A stretch of DNA of 18,226 nucleotides from Batrachochytrium dendrobatidis JAM81 (taxonomy: Eukaryota > Chytridiomycota > Chytridiomycetes > Rhizophydiales), in the NCBI RefSeq assembly GCF_000203795.2, contig NW_006281103.1:1-18226 (forward strand). Direction: 5' to 3'. Under the pieces are notes generated by a model. It saw only the letters and a program-made list of their open reading frames with translations, searched no databases and was not told where the DNA came from. Positions within the stretch are counted from its first letter, which is position 1. Each line of letters starts with the position of its first letter. The position numbers and the translations under genes are program-made. Positions 10,828 to 18,226 of the stretch are shown here, one piece after another.

Positions 10828-11270
10828 GACGTTTTACAATACATTGAATAGCTTTTGATACTTGTAAAGTACCATATACATATGTATATCAAACATACTA
10901 TAGTTTGTCGTCCCGAGTTGATTAAAGTTGGTCCCGAGACTGTACCACCACTGTGGACCGAGTTATTAACAGATCAAAACCAACTCACTGTCCAACCCAC
11001 AAAACATCAACCATTCAATTACTGTGTTATCAAACATGCATGGATTGCATTGAAACTGGTCATGATACAATACCAAGTATATACAAGTATTGGCATGTTA
11101 CCAAATTAACCCAGTCTCGAGTATTGGTGGTGAAATTAACCATTTAGTATATGATTGTGATGATACAAATGGTCACTTTGAACACATATAACTTGGCCAA
11201 TACCAGTTATTTCCCAGTCATATTTAAACTGGTTGTATATATAGTATAGCACTATTGATTAGACTTACCT
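10828..11270. repeat. Diverged satellite relative A, with core module 1
   Basis: Bases 10828-10970 form core module 1, including the palindrome ATATACATATGTATAT and the box ACTGTACCACCACTGTGG. Bases 10970-11260 then follow the ordinary satellite order: GTTATCAAACATGCATGG, GATACAATACCAAGT, GATTGTGATGAT, ACTTGGCCAATA and CATATTTAAACTGG. The relation is clear but more diverged than among units 1-10. Confidence 0.85.
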
Positions 11271-11365
11271 AGGTGGTGTTTGCATACATTCATGTTGATA
11301 GTTGTCATGCCAAGTGTAAGAAAAAAAGTGAAGATCAAACACGTGTCTCGGAGATTAATTTACAT
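11270..11365. other. Spacer between diverged modules
   Basis: No gene and no clear satellite match. It contains ACACGTGTC, a CACGTG E-box-type site near 11340. Confidence 0.5.
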
Positions 11366-11506
11366 GACGTTTTACAATACATTGAATAACTTTTGATACT
11401 TGTATGGTACCATATACATATGTATATCAAACATACTAGATTTTGTCGTCCCGAGTCGATTACAGTTGGTCCCAAGACTGTACCACCACTGTGGACCGAG
11501 TTATTA
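11366..11506. repeat. Core module 2
   Basis: The order is GACGTTTTACAATACATTG, CATATACATATGTATATC, GTCGTCCCGAGT, GTTGGTCCCAAGACTG and ACCACCACTGTGGACCGAG, then TTATTA. It is truncated here relative to module 1: the rest of the satellite is missing and A-rich text follows. Confidence 0.9.
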
Positions 11507-11585
11507 CCGAAATAAAAAAAAATCCATTTGGTTGTGAAACGCATTTTGACTGACACGTGTCTTGAAAATCGATCACGTGTGTTAA

Positions 11586-11714
11586 CATGCATTGAATAAC
11601 CTGATACTTGTATGGTACCATATACATATGTATATCAAACCTACTAGATTTTGTCGTCCCGAGTCGATTAGGGTTGGTCCCAAGACTGTACCACCACTGT
11701 GGACCGAGTTATTA
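11586..11714. repeat. Core module 3
   Basis: Same order as module 2 with a few substitutions (CAAACCTACTAG, GATTAGGGTTGG). It also stops after GAGTTATTA and is followed by A-rich text. Confidence 0.9.
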
Positions 11715-11733
11715 TCAAAATATAAAAAATTTC

Positions 11734-11905
11734 GTGATTGTGAAACGCGTTTTAACCTTGTGCGTTTGACAATGCATTAAAAAATTTTGTTTGATTTTGA
11801 AACGCGTTTTAACCTTGTGCGTTTGACAATGCATTAAAAAGTTTTGTTTGATTTTGAAACGCGTTTTAACCATATGCGTTTGACCATGCATTAAAAAACT
11901 TTTGA
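11734..11905. repeat. 57-bp tandem repeat, three copies, with AAACGCGTTT
   Basis: GAAACGCGTTTTAACC begins at 11742, 11799 and 11856, an exact 57-bp period. Each unit also has TGCGTTTGACAATGCATT (TGACC in the third). AAACGCGTTT is a 10-base perfect palindrome containing ACGCGT. In budding yeast ACGCGT is the MluI cell-cycle box, but I cannot claim that role here. Confidence 0.9.
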
Positions 11906-12225
11906 CACTTTTACAGTACCATATACATGTTGTATATCAAATATACCATAGTTTGTAGCCCCGAGTCGATTAAAGTTGGTCCCAAGACTGTACGACCACT
12001 GTGGACCGAGTTATTAACACATTATCAACCGACTTTCAATCACCAAACACCAAACCAATTATTGAATTGTTACAGCACCAAACATGCATACATTAAACAT
12101 GATACAATACCAAGTGTGTATATACACTGGCATAGTATCAAACTCACCCACTCTTGTATATTTATTGTGTAGTTGAGCATTTAATATGTGATTTGAATGA
12201 TGCATATTAAATGCTCAACTTTAGC
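11885..12225. repeat. Diverged satellite relative B, with core module 4
   Basis: Module 4 runs from about 11885 to 12017 with ACTGTACGACCACTGTGG. Satellite order then continues in decayed form (CAAACATGCATAC, GATACAATACCAAGTGTG). It ends at a perfect 18-bp hairpin (12171-12220), immediately before the AT-rich minisatellite. Confidence 0.8.
12171..12220. repeat. Perfect 18-bp inverted repeat, 14-base loop
   Basis: The left arm AGTTGAGCATTTAATATG (12171-12188) is the exact reverse complement of 12203-12220. The loop is TGATTTGAATGATG. It occupies the place of the GACCATTT/AAATGGTC hairpin of ordinary units but is longer, with an extra ATATT extending the right arm. Confidence 0.92.
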
Positions 12226-12330
12226 AATATGCAAGGTATTGCAACCCGATTTGGACAGGTGATATATATAGTATGTATAATGGCAATCCAATGTAGAGCA
12301 GATATACAAGTGTGAAACTAAACCTGACAT
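12226..12330. other. Transition text, no gene seen
   Basis: Non-repeated AT-rich sequence between the hairpin and the onset of TTGA-type repeats. Nothing recognisable. Confidence 0.5.
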
Positions 12331-14590
12331 TGAATGAATGGTTAATTGATCATGCATATAACATATTGATTGATTGTGTAATTATACATACTAATGATTA
12401 ATTGAATGATTGATTGACCAATTAATTATACATACTAATGAATGAATGAATAATTAATTATACATTTAACGTTTTGATTGACTAATTGATTATACATAGT
12501 AATGATTAATTGATTGATTATACATTTAACGTCTTGAATAAATGATTAATTGACAAACCATGCATATAACATATTGATTGACTAATTAATTATACATGCA
12601 ACATATTAATTAATTATACATTTAACAGATTAATTGATTGACCAATTAATTATACATACTAATAGTGATTGATTGACCAATTGATTATACATTTAACGTT
12701 TTGATTGATTGTGTAATTATACATGCAACGTCTTGATTGAGTGTTTGACTAATTATACATTCAACATATTAGTTAATTGACAAACCATACATTTAATTGA
12801 TTGAAAAATCAAATATACGTACTAATGACTAATTGATCATATATAGTAATGATTAATTGAATAACCATACATTTAATTGATTAATTGATTAACCATGTAG
12901 CGTTTTGAATGATTGATTAATTGATTGATTATACATGTAGCATATTGATTGAATGATTAATTGATTGATTAACCATTTAACGTTTTGATTGATTGTGTAA
13001 TTATACATGTAGCATTTTGATTGAGTGTTTGACTAATTAATTATACATTCAAAATATTAGTTAATTGACAAACCATACATTTAACATTTTAAATGATTGA
13101 TTGATTAACCATTTAACGTTTTGAATAATTGAATAATTGATTGATTAGCCATGTAGCATTTTGATTAATTGATTAATTGACAAACCATACATTTAACGTT
13201 TTGATTGATTGTGTAATTAACCATGTAGCATTTTGAATTATTGATTAATTGACAAACCATACATTTAACGTTTTGATTGATTGTGTAATTAACCATGTAG
13301 CATTTTGAATTATTGATTGACTAATTAATTATACATTCAACATATTAGTTAATTGAAAAACCATACATGTAACAAATTGAGTTATTGATTAATTGACAAA
13401 CCATACATTTAACGTTTTGATTAATTGACAAACCATACATTTAGCATTTTAAATGATTGAATAATTGATTGATTAACCATTTAACGTTTTGATTAATTGA
13501 TTAATTGACAAACCATACATTTAGCATTTTGAATTATTGATTGACTAATTAATTATACATTCAACATATTAGTTAATTGATTAACCATTTAACGTTTTGA
13601 TTAATTGAATGATTAACCATTTAGCATTTTAAATAATTGACAAACCATACATGTAACAAATTGATTAATTGACAAACCATACATTTAACATTTTAATTGA
13701 TTGAGTGTCTGATTAACCATTTAACGTTTTGATTAATTGACAAACCATACATTTAGCATTTTAAATGATTGATTGACTAATTAATTATACATTCAACATA
13801 TTAGTTAATTGACAAACCATACATTTAGCATTTTAAATGATTGATTGACTAATTAATTATACATTCAACATATTAGTTAATTGAAAAACCATACATTTAA
13901 CATTTTAAATGATTAATTGATTAACCATTTAACAAATTGAGTTATTGATTAATTGACAAACCATACATTTAACGTTTTGATTAATTGATTAACCATTTAA
14001 CGTTTTGAATTATTGACTAATTAATTATACATTCAACATATTAGTTAATTGAAAAACCATACATGTAACAAATTGAGTTATTGATTAATTGACAAACCAT
14101 ACATTTAGCATTTTGAATTATTGATTGACTAATTAATTATACATTCAAAATATTAGTTAATTGATTAACCATTTAACGTTTTGATTAATTGATTAATTGA
14201 CAAACCATACATTTAGCATTTTAAATGATTGAATAATTGATTGATTAACCATTTAACGTTTTGATTAATTGATTAATTGACAAACCATACATTTAGCATT
14301 TTAAATGATTGAATAATTGATTGATTAACCATTTAACGTTTTGATTGATTGTGTAATTATACATTTAGCATTTTAAATGATTGATTGACTAATTAATTAT
14401 ACATTCAACATATTAGTTAATTGAAAAACCATACATGTAACAAATTGATTAATTGATTAACCATTTAACGTTTTGATTAATTGACAAACCATACATTTAA
14501 CATTTTGATTGATTGATTGATTAATTGATTAACCATTTAACGTTTTGATTAATTGACAAACCATACATTTAATTGATTGAATTAATGAAT
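12330..14590. repeat. AT-rich minisatellite, first dialect
   Basis: This is dense reiteration of ATTGATTG, TTAATTGA and ATTAACCA, into which longer words are set: CAAACCATACATTTA, TTTAACGTTTTGATT, TTAGCATTTTAAATGA and TACATTCAACATATTAG. Locally a longer period appears; for example CCATTTAACG recurs every 80 bp at 14169, 14249 and 14329. Spacing of the words is often a multiple of four. No frame of useful length is open. Confidence 0.93.
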
Positions 14591-15915
14591 GACTAATTGA
14601 CTGAATGGTCAATTGATTAGTTAATTGATTGATGAACTAGATATACATATTAATGACTAATTGATTGACAAACCAGACAGAGAGTTGACAGATTAATTGA
14701 GTGATTAACCATGTAGCGTTTTGATTGATTAATTGAATTAATTGACTGAATGGTTAATTGCCTATAATATAGCATAATGATTGATTGATAATAAATGTAA
14801 TATATTGATTAGTTAATTGATTGATGAACTAGATATACATACTAATGATTAATTGATTGACAAACTTGACTGATGATTGATTGATTGACAAACTAAATGT
14901 ACAACATATTAATTAATTGACAAACCACACATGTAATTGACTGATTAAATATACGTACTAGTAATTGATTGAGTAAATATATGTACTAGTGATTAACCAT
15001 TCATGTAGCAGACTGATTGATTGATCATACATGTAAAATGACAATTAATTAATTGACAAACTAGATATACATACTAGTGATTGATTGACTGATTGATTAA
15101 CTAAATATACATATTAATGATTAATTAACAAACCAGATATATCATTGATTAATTGACCATTCATGTAACAGACTGATTGACAAACCATGTAATAAATTGA
15201 GTGACAAATTAGATATATAACAGATTGAATTAGTGATTGAGTAACTAGTAATTAATTGACCATTCATGTAACTGATTGAGTAACTAGATATACATACTAG
15301 TGATTGATTGACCATTCATGTAACAGATTAATTAATTGACAAATTTGGCTGATCATTAATTGATTGATGAACTAGATATATAACAGATTGATTAACCATT
15401 CATGTAGCAGACTGATTGACAGAAAAACTAGACTGATCATTGACTAATTAATTGATTGATCATGTAACAGATTGAATTAGTGAATGATTACATATGTATA
15501 CTAATGATTGATTAATTAATTGACCATTCATGTAACAGGTTGATTGATTAACCATTCATGTAACTGATTGACAAACCATGTAATAAATTGAGTGACAAAC
15601 TAGATTGATCATTGACTAATTGACCATTCATGTAACAGATTGAATTAGTGAATAATAAACCAGATATGCATACTGATCATTGATTAATTAACTGACAAAC
15701 TAGATATGCATACTAGTGATTGAGTGAATGACAAACTAGACATGTAACAGACTGATTGATTGATGAACTAGATATATAACAGATTGAATTAGTGAATGAT
15801 TACATATGTATACTAATGATTGATTAATTAATTGACAAACCATTCATGTAACAGGTTGATTGATTAACCATTCATGTAACTGATTAACTGATTGATTACA
15901 TATACATACTAATGA
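14590..15915. repeat. AT-rich minisatellite, second dialect
   Basis: The TTGA/TTAA background continues but the inserted words change to CATTCATGTAACAG, CTAGATATACATACTAG and GAATTAGTGAATGATTAC. The TTTAACGTTTTG word of the first dialect is absent or rare. A block of about 105 bases at 15466-15569 recurs at 15778-15886 with one short indel, a 312-bp offset. Confidence 0.9.
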
Positions 15916-15967
15916 TTGACACATTTAGAGTTGAACAACTTAACGGACAGTCAGAGATTAGCCGAGT

Positions 15968-16119
15968 GTTACAAAGCAGCGGATCAATGTTGTGTTCAAA
16001 GCAGTGATTTGCTGTGTTCAAAGCAATGATGCTTGTCATGTTCAAAGCAATGATTTGTCATGTTCAAAGCAATGAATCAATGTCGTGTTCAAAGCAATGA
16101 TTTGTCATGTTCAAAGCGC
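15968..16119. repeat. 22-25-bp tandem repeat around TGTTCAAAGCAATGA
   Basis: TGTTCAAAGC begins at 15993, 16015, 16039, 16061, 16086 and 16108, giving spacings of 22, 24, 22, 25 and 22. A decayed first copy (GTTACAAAGCAGC) starts near 15968. Confidence 0.92.
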
Positions 16120-16300
16120 TTTTTTTCATTGACCGTTTTGTGGATAGTTTTGATTAAAGTACGCAATCAACCAAAGACTTTTGCAATAGTGTTATAGTAT
16201 TATAGTTGGGTTGAATAGAAGACTCTAATGATGGGGTTCACTCTGAGTTTAATGAGACTGTAATAGTATATGCAAACAGCAGTGATGACTAGTTTATTTA
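16120..16300. other. Non-repeated spacer, no gene seen
   Basis: Starts with a T run (16130-16136) after the minisatellite. It has no open frame of note and no clear repeat. Confidence 0.5.
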
Positions 16301-16301
16301 T

Positions 16302-16370
16302 TTGTAATGATCTAAAATGATATTGTAATGATCTAAAATGGTTTTGAATGGTCTTGAATGACTTGCTAAC
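16302..16370. repeat. Short 21-bp repeat (TTGTAATGATCTAAAATG)
   Basis: TTGTAATGATCTAAAATG begins at 16302 and 16323. Shorter decayed copies (TTGAATGGTC, TTGAATGAC) follow. Confidence 0.75.
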
Positions 16371-16640
16371 TCATAGTGATATATTCAAACAACTGGAAAC
16401 ATATGGGGATAGCCATTAACCTTGGTTAATATATGCAGTCACTCGGTTAACCTGTAATAGTATATATTGACCAAGTGGAGCTATTTGTTAGCATATAGTG
16501 ATATGTGCAGTCATTCATTAACCTGTAATAGTATATACACATGGCTGCAAGTACCTGATAGTATATATTAGCCAAGTCATTCATTAACCTGTAGTGATAT
16601 GTGCAGTATGTATCCAGTTGTCAAGATCAAGGTCAAGTGT
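16370..16640. repeat. Degenerate 65-70-bp repeat (TTAACCTGTA...GTATATA)
   Basis: TTAACCTGTARTRRTAT recurs at about 16447, 16518 and 16583, linked by GTGCAGTCATTCA or CAAGTCATTCA. A weaker version with TTAATATATGCAGTCACTCG precedes them. Confidence 0.7.
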
Positions 16641-16646
16641 CCACTC

Positions 16647-16884
16647 AATTGGCCAAGTGATTTTTGGTTAAATGTCACGTAATTGGCCAAATGGGTTTTG
16701 GTTAGATGACACGTAATTGGCCAAGTGATTTTTGACTAAATGTCACGTAATTGGCCAAATGGGTTTTGGTTAGATGACACGTAATTGGCCAAGTGATTTT
16801 TGACTAAATGTCACGTAATTGGCCAAATGGGTTTTGGTTAGATGACACGTAATTGGCCAAGTAGTTAGGGTTAAATGATCCTCA
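16647..16884. repeat. 34-bp tandem repeat alternating as a 68-bp dimer
   Basis: AATTGGCC begins at 16647, 16681, 16715, 16749, 16783, 16817 and 16851, an exact 34-bp step. Odd units read CCAAGTGATTTTTG (apart from the last), even units CCAAATGGGTTTTGGTTAG, so the higher-order period is 68 bp. Most carry CACGTAATTGG. Confidence 0.95.
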
Positions 16885-17150
16885 GGTTATGTGGGGTTAA
16901 ATGCTCACCAAGTCATAGGGGGTTAGGGTTAAATGCTCACCAGGTTATGGGGGGTTAGGGTTAAATGCACCACAGGTTATGGGGGGTTAGGGTCAAGTGT
17001 TCACCAGGTTATGGGGGTTAGGGTTAGATGACACGTAATTGGTCAAGTGGTTAGGGTTAGATGACACGTAGTTATGGGGGTTAGGGTTTGATGACACGTA
17101 TTCGGACAAGTGGTTAGGGTTAGGTGACGCGTAATCGGACAAGTGGTGGT
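16865..17150 (+). repeat. TTAGGG-bearing tandem repeat, about 32-bp spacing
   Basis: TTAGGG occurs at 16865, 16923, 16955, 16987, 17018, 17051, 17081 and 17113. After the first gap of 58 the steps are 30-33. Between them lie words from the neighbouring 34-bp array (GATGACACGTA, GGTCAAGTGG) or CACCAGGTTATGGGGGG. The G-rich strand is the plus strand. TTAGGGTTA is the vertebrate and common fungal/protist telomere repeat, but here it is interrupted, so this is not a telomere itself. Confidence 0.88.
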
Positions 17151-17193
17151 GGCACCAATGAATTCATTAGTGGCGTTGTGTAATTAGTTAATT

Positions 17194-17339
17194 AGGGTAT
17201 CTAGGGCGATTCCGGGGCTACTGGGGGCCACAGGCTACGTGGTACTCCCCCTATCTACCGCCTACGTCTAGTCTACATCGGTGTTAGGCCCAGTCTACGC
17301 CTTCCACCCTTTGTAGCCGGAAGCCGCCCTAGATACCCT
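17194..17339. other. 146-bp GC-rich element with inverted ends and two internal hairpins
   Basis: AGGGTATCTAGGGCG (17194-17208) is the perfect reverse complement of 17325-17339. Pairing continues inward with TTCCGG (17210-17215) to CCGGAA (17317-17322) and CTAC (17218-17221) to GTAG (17313-17316). Inside are a hairpin GGGGGCCAC...GTGG-TACT-CCCCC (17223-17251) and a second with GGTG and AGGC arms (17280-17308). The shape is a closing stem of 25 pairs over two hairpins. It could be a MITE-like element or a structured RNA. TTAA lies near both ends (17188-17191 and 17343-17346), but there is no abutting target duplication. Confidence 0.7.
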
Positions 17340-17344
17340 CCCTT

Positions 17345-17569
17345 AAACCCCCATTTTTTTCTTCTCGCTCGCTTCGCTCGCTCGGCCAGGGCTAGGTTTG
17401 GGCCTGGCGGCCCCCCTCTTTATCCCCTATCCCCATCCCCCACACCCCCCCCCCAAAAAAGAAGAAAAGAAAAGAAATTCCTCTCCCCCAAACTCCCCCC
17501 AAAAAAATCACCCGAAATCACAAGATCCCATCCCAATACAACACCCTCAGGTAACTCCACCCCAAAAAA
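17345..17569 (-). other. rDNA downstream region (3' external spacer / possible Pol I termination zone)
   Basis: Read on the rRNA-sense strand this tract follows the rRNA 3' end and is rich in G and T runs. Examples are a T9 run (complement of 17564-17572), a G10 run (complement of 17445-17454) and a purine/pyrimidine-biased stretch at 17455-17500. The plus strand from about 17405 to 17580 contains very little G. Pol I termination near T-rich tracts is known in yeast, but no terminator protein site can be named. The 64-codon proline-rich frame on the plus strand here is low-complexity and not a gene. Confidence 0.5.
17364..17383. repeat. 20-bp perfect mirror repeat (CTCGCTCGCT/TCGCTCGCTC)
   Basis: The 20 bases read the same forward and backward on one strand, which is a mirror and not an inverted repeat. 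The sequence is a GCTC/TCGC simple repeat. Confidence 0.85.
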
Positions 17570-17946
17570 AAATCAAAAAACCCAAGGCTTAATCTCACCA
17601 GATCGTAACAACAAGGCTACTCTACTGCTTACAATACCCGGGTGATTAAAAGTCGTCTTCTCTTTATTTCCACTCTGAATTCCAAACTTGTTATTAGGCG
17701 CAAATAAAACGGATTTCATCCCTTTCATCTCAACACCAAAACAATACACGATTTGCATCTATTTTCATCAACAATCCAGAGACACATCATCACTTTTAGC
17801 ATGGATTCCGACTTAGAGGCGTTCAGCCGTAATCCTACACATGGTAGCGTCGCGGCACTAGCTGATCAGCTAACCGCAAAAACCAATTATGTGAATCAAC
17901 AGTTCCTCTCGTACTACGTTGAATTACTATTGTGACAACCCTCCAT

Positions 17947-18001
<55 letters not shown>

Positions 18002-18043
18002 GTTGGCGGGTGAACAATCCGACGCTTTGAGAATTTTGCTTCT

Positions 18044-18081
<38 letters not shown>

Positions 18082-18104
18082 AACGTCGCTATGAACGCTT
18101 GGCT

Positions 18105-18147
<43 letters not shown>

Positions 18148-18226
18148 AACCTGAAATACCCAGAATTTAAAGGATCGATAGGCCACACTTTCATGGTTTG
18201 TATTCACACTGAAAATCAAAATCAAG
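17570..18226 (-). rRNA. Large-subunit (28S-type) rRNA, 3' portion, continuing past the window edge
   Basis: On the minus strand this is the 3' end of a nuclear large-subunit rRNA, the catalytic RNA of the cytosolic 60S subunit. Landmarks in transcript order are TACAAACCATGAAAGTGTGG at the edge, then the domain V peptidyl-transferase segment CACAGGGATAACTGGCTTG (within 18105-18128), GGTTTAGACCGTCGTGAGAC (about 17969-17988), the sarcin-ricin loop AGTACGAGAGGAAC (17902-17915), CTGAACGCCTCTAAGTC, GAATCCATGC (17799-17809), and GTATTGTAAGCAGTAGAGTA leading to GAGATTAAGCC near the 3' end. A poorly conserved expansion lies at about 17640-17798. The exact 3' end is uncertain by roughly 15 bases; I placed it by analogy with yeast 25S rRNA. 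The 5' part, ITS and the other rRNAs lie outside. No 5S gene is seen in the window. Confidence 0.97.

Noticed and set aside
12330..15915. Yeast-type ARS consensus in the AT-rich tract
   Set aside because: TTTAACGTTTT resembles but does not fit the ARS core, and the organism is not known to be a budding yeast.
16647..16884. CRISPR-like array of 34-bp repeats
   Set aside because: Units are directly adjacent with no unique spacers, and the context is eukaryotic. It is a simple tandem repeat.
16865..17150. A functional telomere
   Set aside because: TTAGGG units are separated by about 26 bases of other text and the sequence continues into an rRNA gene.
17194..17339. 5S rRNA or tRNA gene in the folded element
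   Set aside because: The closing stem is far longer than 5S helix I, and I cannot find 5S internal control motifs or tRNA A/B boxes on either strand.
17398..17592. Proline-rich 64-codon frame on the plus strand
   Set aside because: It is produced by C and A runs in the rDNA spacer and overlaps the 3' end of the rRNA gene on the other strand. Low-complexity, not a gene.
17753..17935. 60-codon frame on the plus strand and a 61-codon frame on the minus strand (17573-17758)
   Set aside because: Both lie inside the large-subunit rRNA gene, which explains the sequence fully.

Overview
This window is eukaryotic, non-coding and almost wholly repetitive. I see no protein-coding gene I can support. 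The one recognisable gene is the 3' portion of a nuclear large-subunit (28S-type) rRNA gene on the minus strand at the right edge (about 17570-18226). It is cytoplasmic-type, not bacterial or organellar. Its conserved text is shared by fungi and many protists (stramenopiles, algae), so I place the organism only as a eukaryotic microbe. TTAGGG-type repeats near the rDNA fit a subtelomeric or rDNA-border location on a chromosome whose telomere repeat may be TTAGGG. Both points are inference.

Layout, left to right. (1) 1-10460: a tandem satellite with about ten copies. The standard unit has two sizes, about 828 bp and about 991 bp, differing by one 163-bp block. Two units (2486-3798 and 3799-5620) are strongly diverged, and one (992-2485) carries a further 504-bp block. 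(2) 10460-10827: a spacer with a short degenerate repeat. (3) 10828-12225: old, diverged satellite relatives, built around a conserved core of about 130-140 bp present four times and separated by E-box and ACGCGT-containing short repeats. (4) About 12330-15915: a 3.6-kb AT-rich minisatellite built on TTGA/TTAA words, in two successive dialects. (5) 15968-16119: a 22-25-bp minisatellite. (6) 16140-16640: degenerate 21-bp and 65-70-bp repeats. (7) 16647-17150: a 34-bp tandem array that changes into a TTAGGG-bearing array with nearly the same spacing. (8) 17194-17339: a GC-rich 146-bp element with strong inverted termini and two internal hairpins. (9) 17345-17570: a strand-asymmetric C/A-rich tract just downstream of the rRNA 3' end. 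(10) The rRNA gene.

No genes act together here. The window reads as a record of satellite turnover beside the rDNA. Three separate length changes in the satellite each fall on short direct repeats. The diverged units show which form is ancestral for at least one of them. One small hairpin in the satellite shows a base-pair swap that keeps pairing in a diverged copy. The most unusual single object is the 146-bp folded element between the telomere-like repeats and the rRNA gene.

All comparisons were made by eye. Unit boundaries in the diverged parts are approximate.
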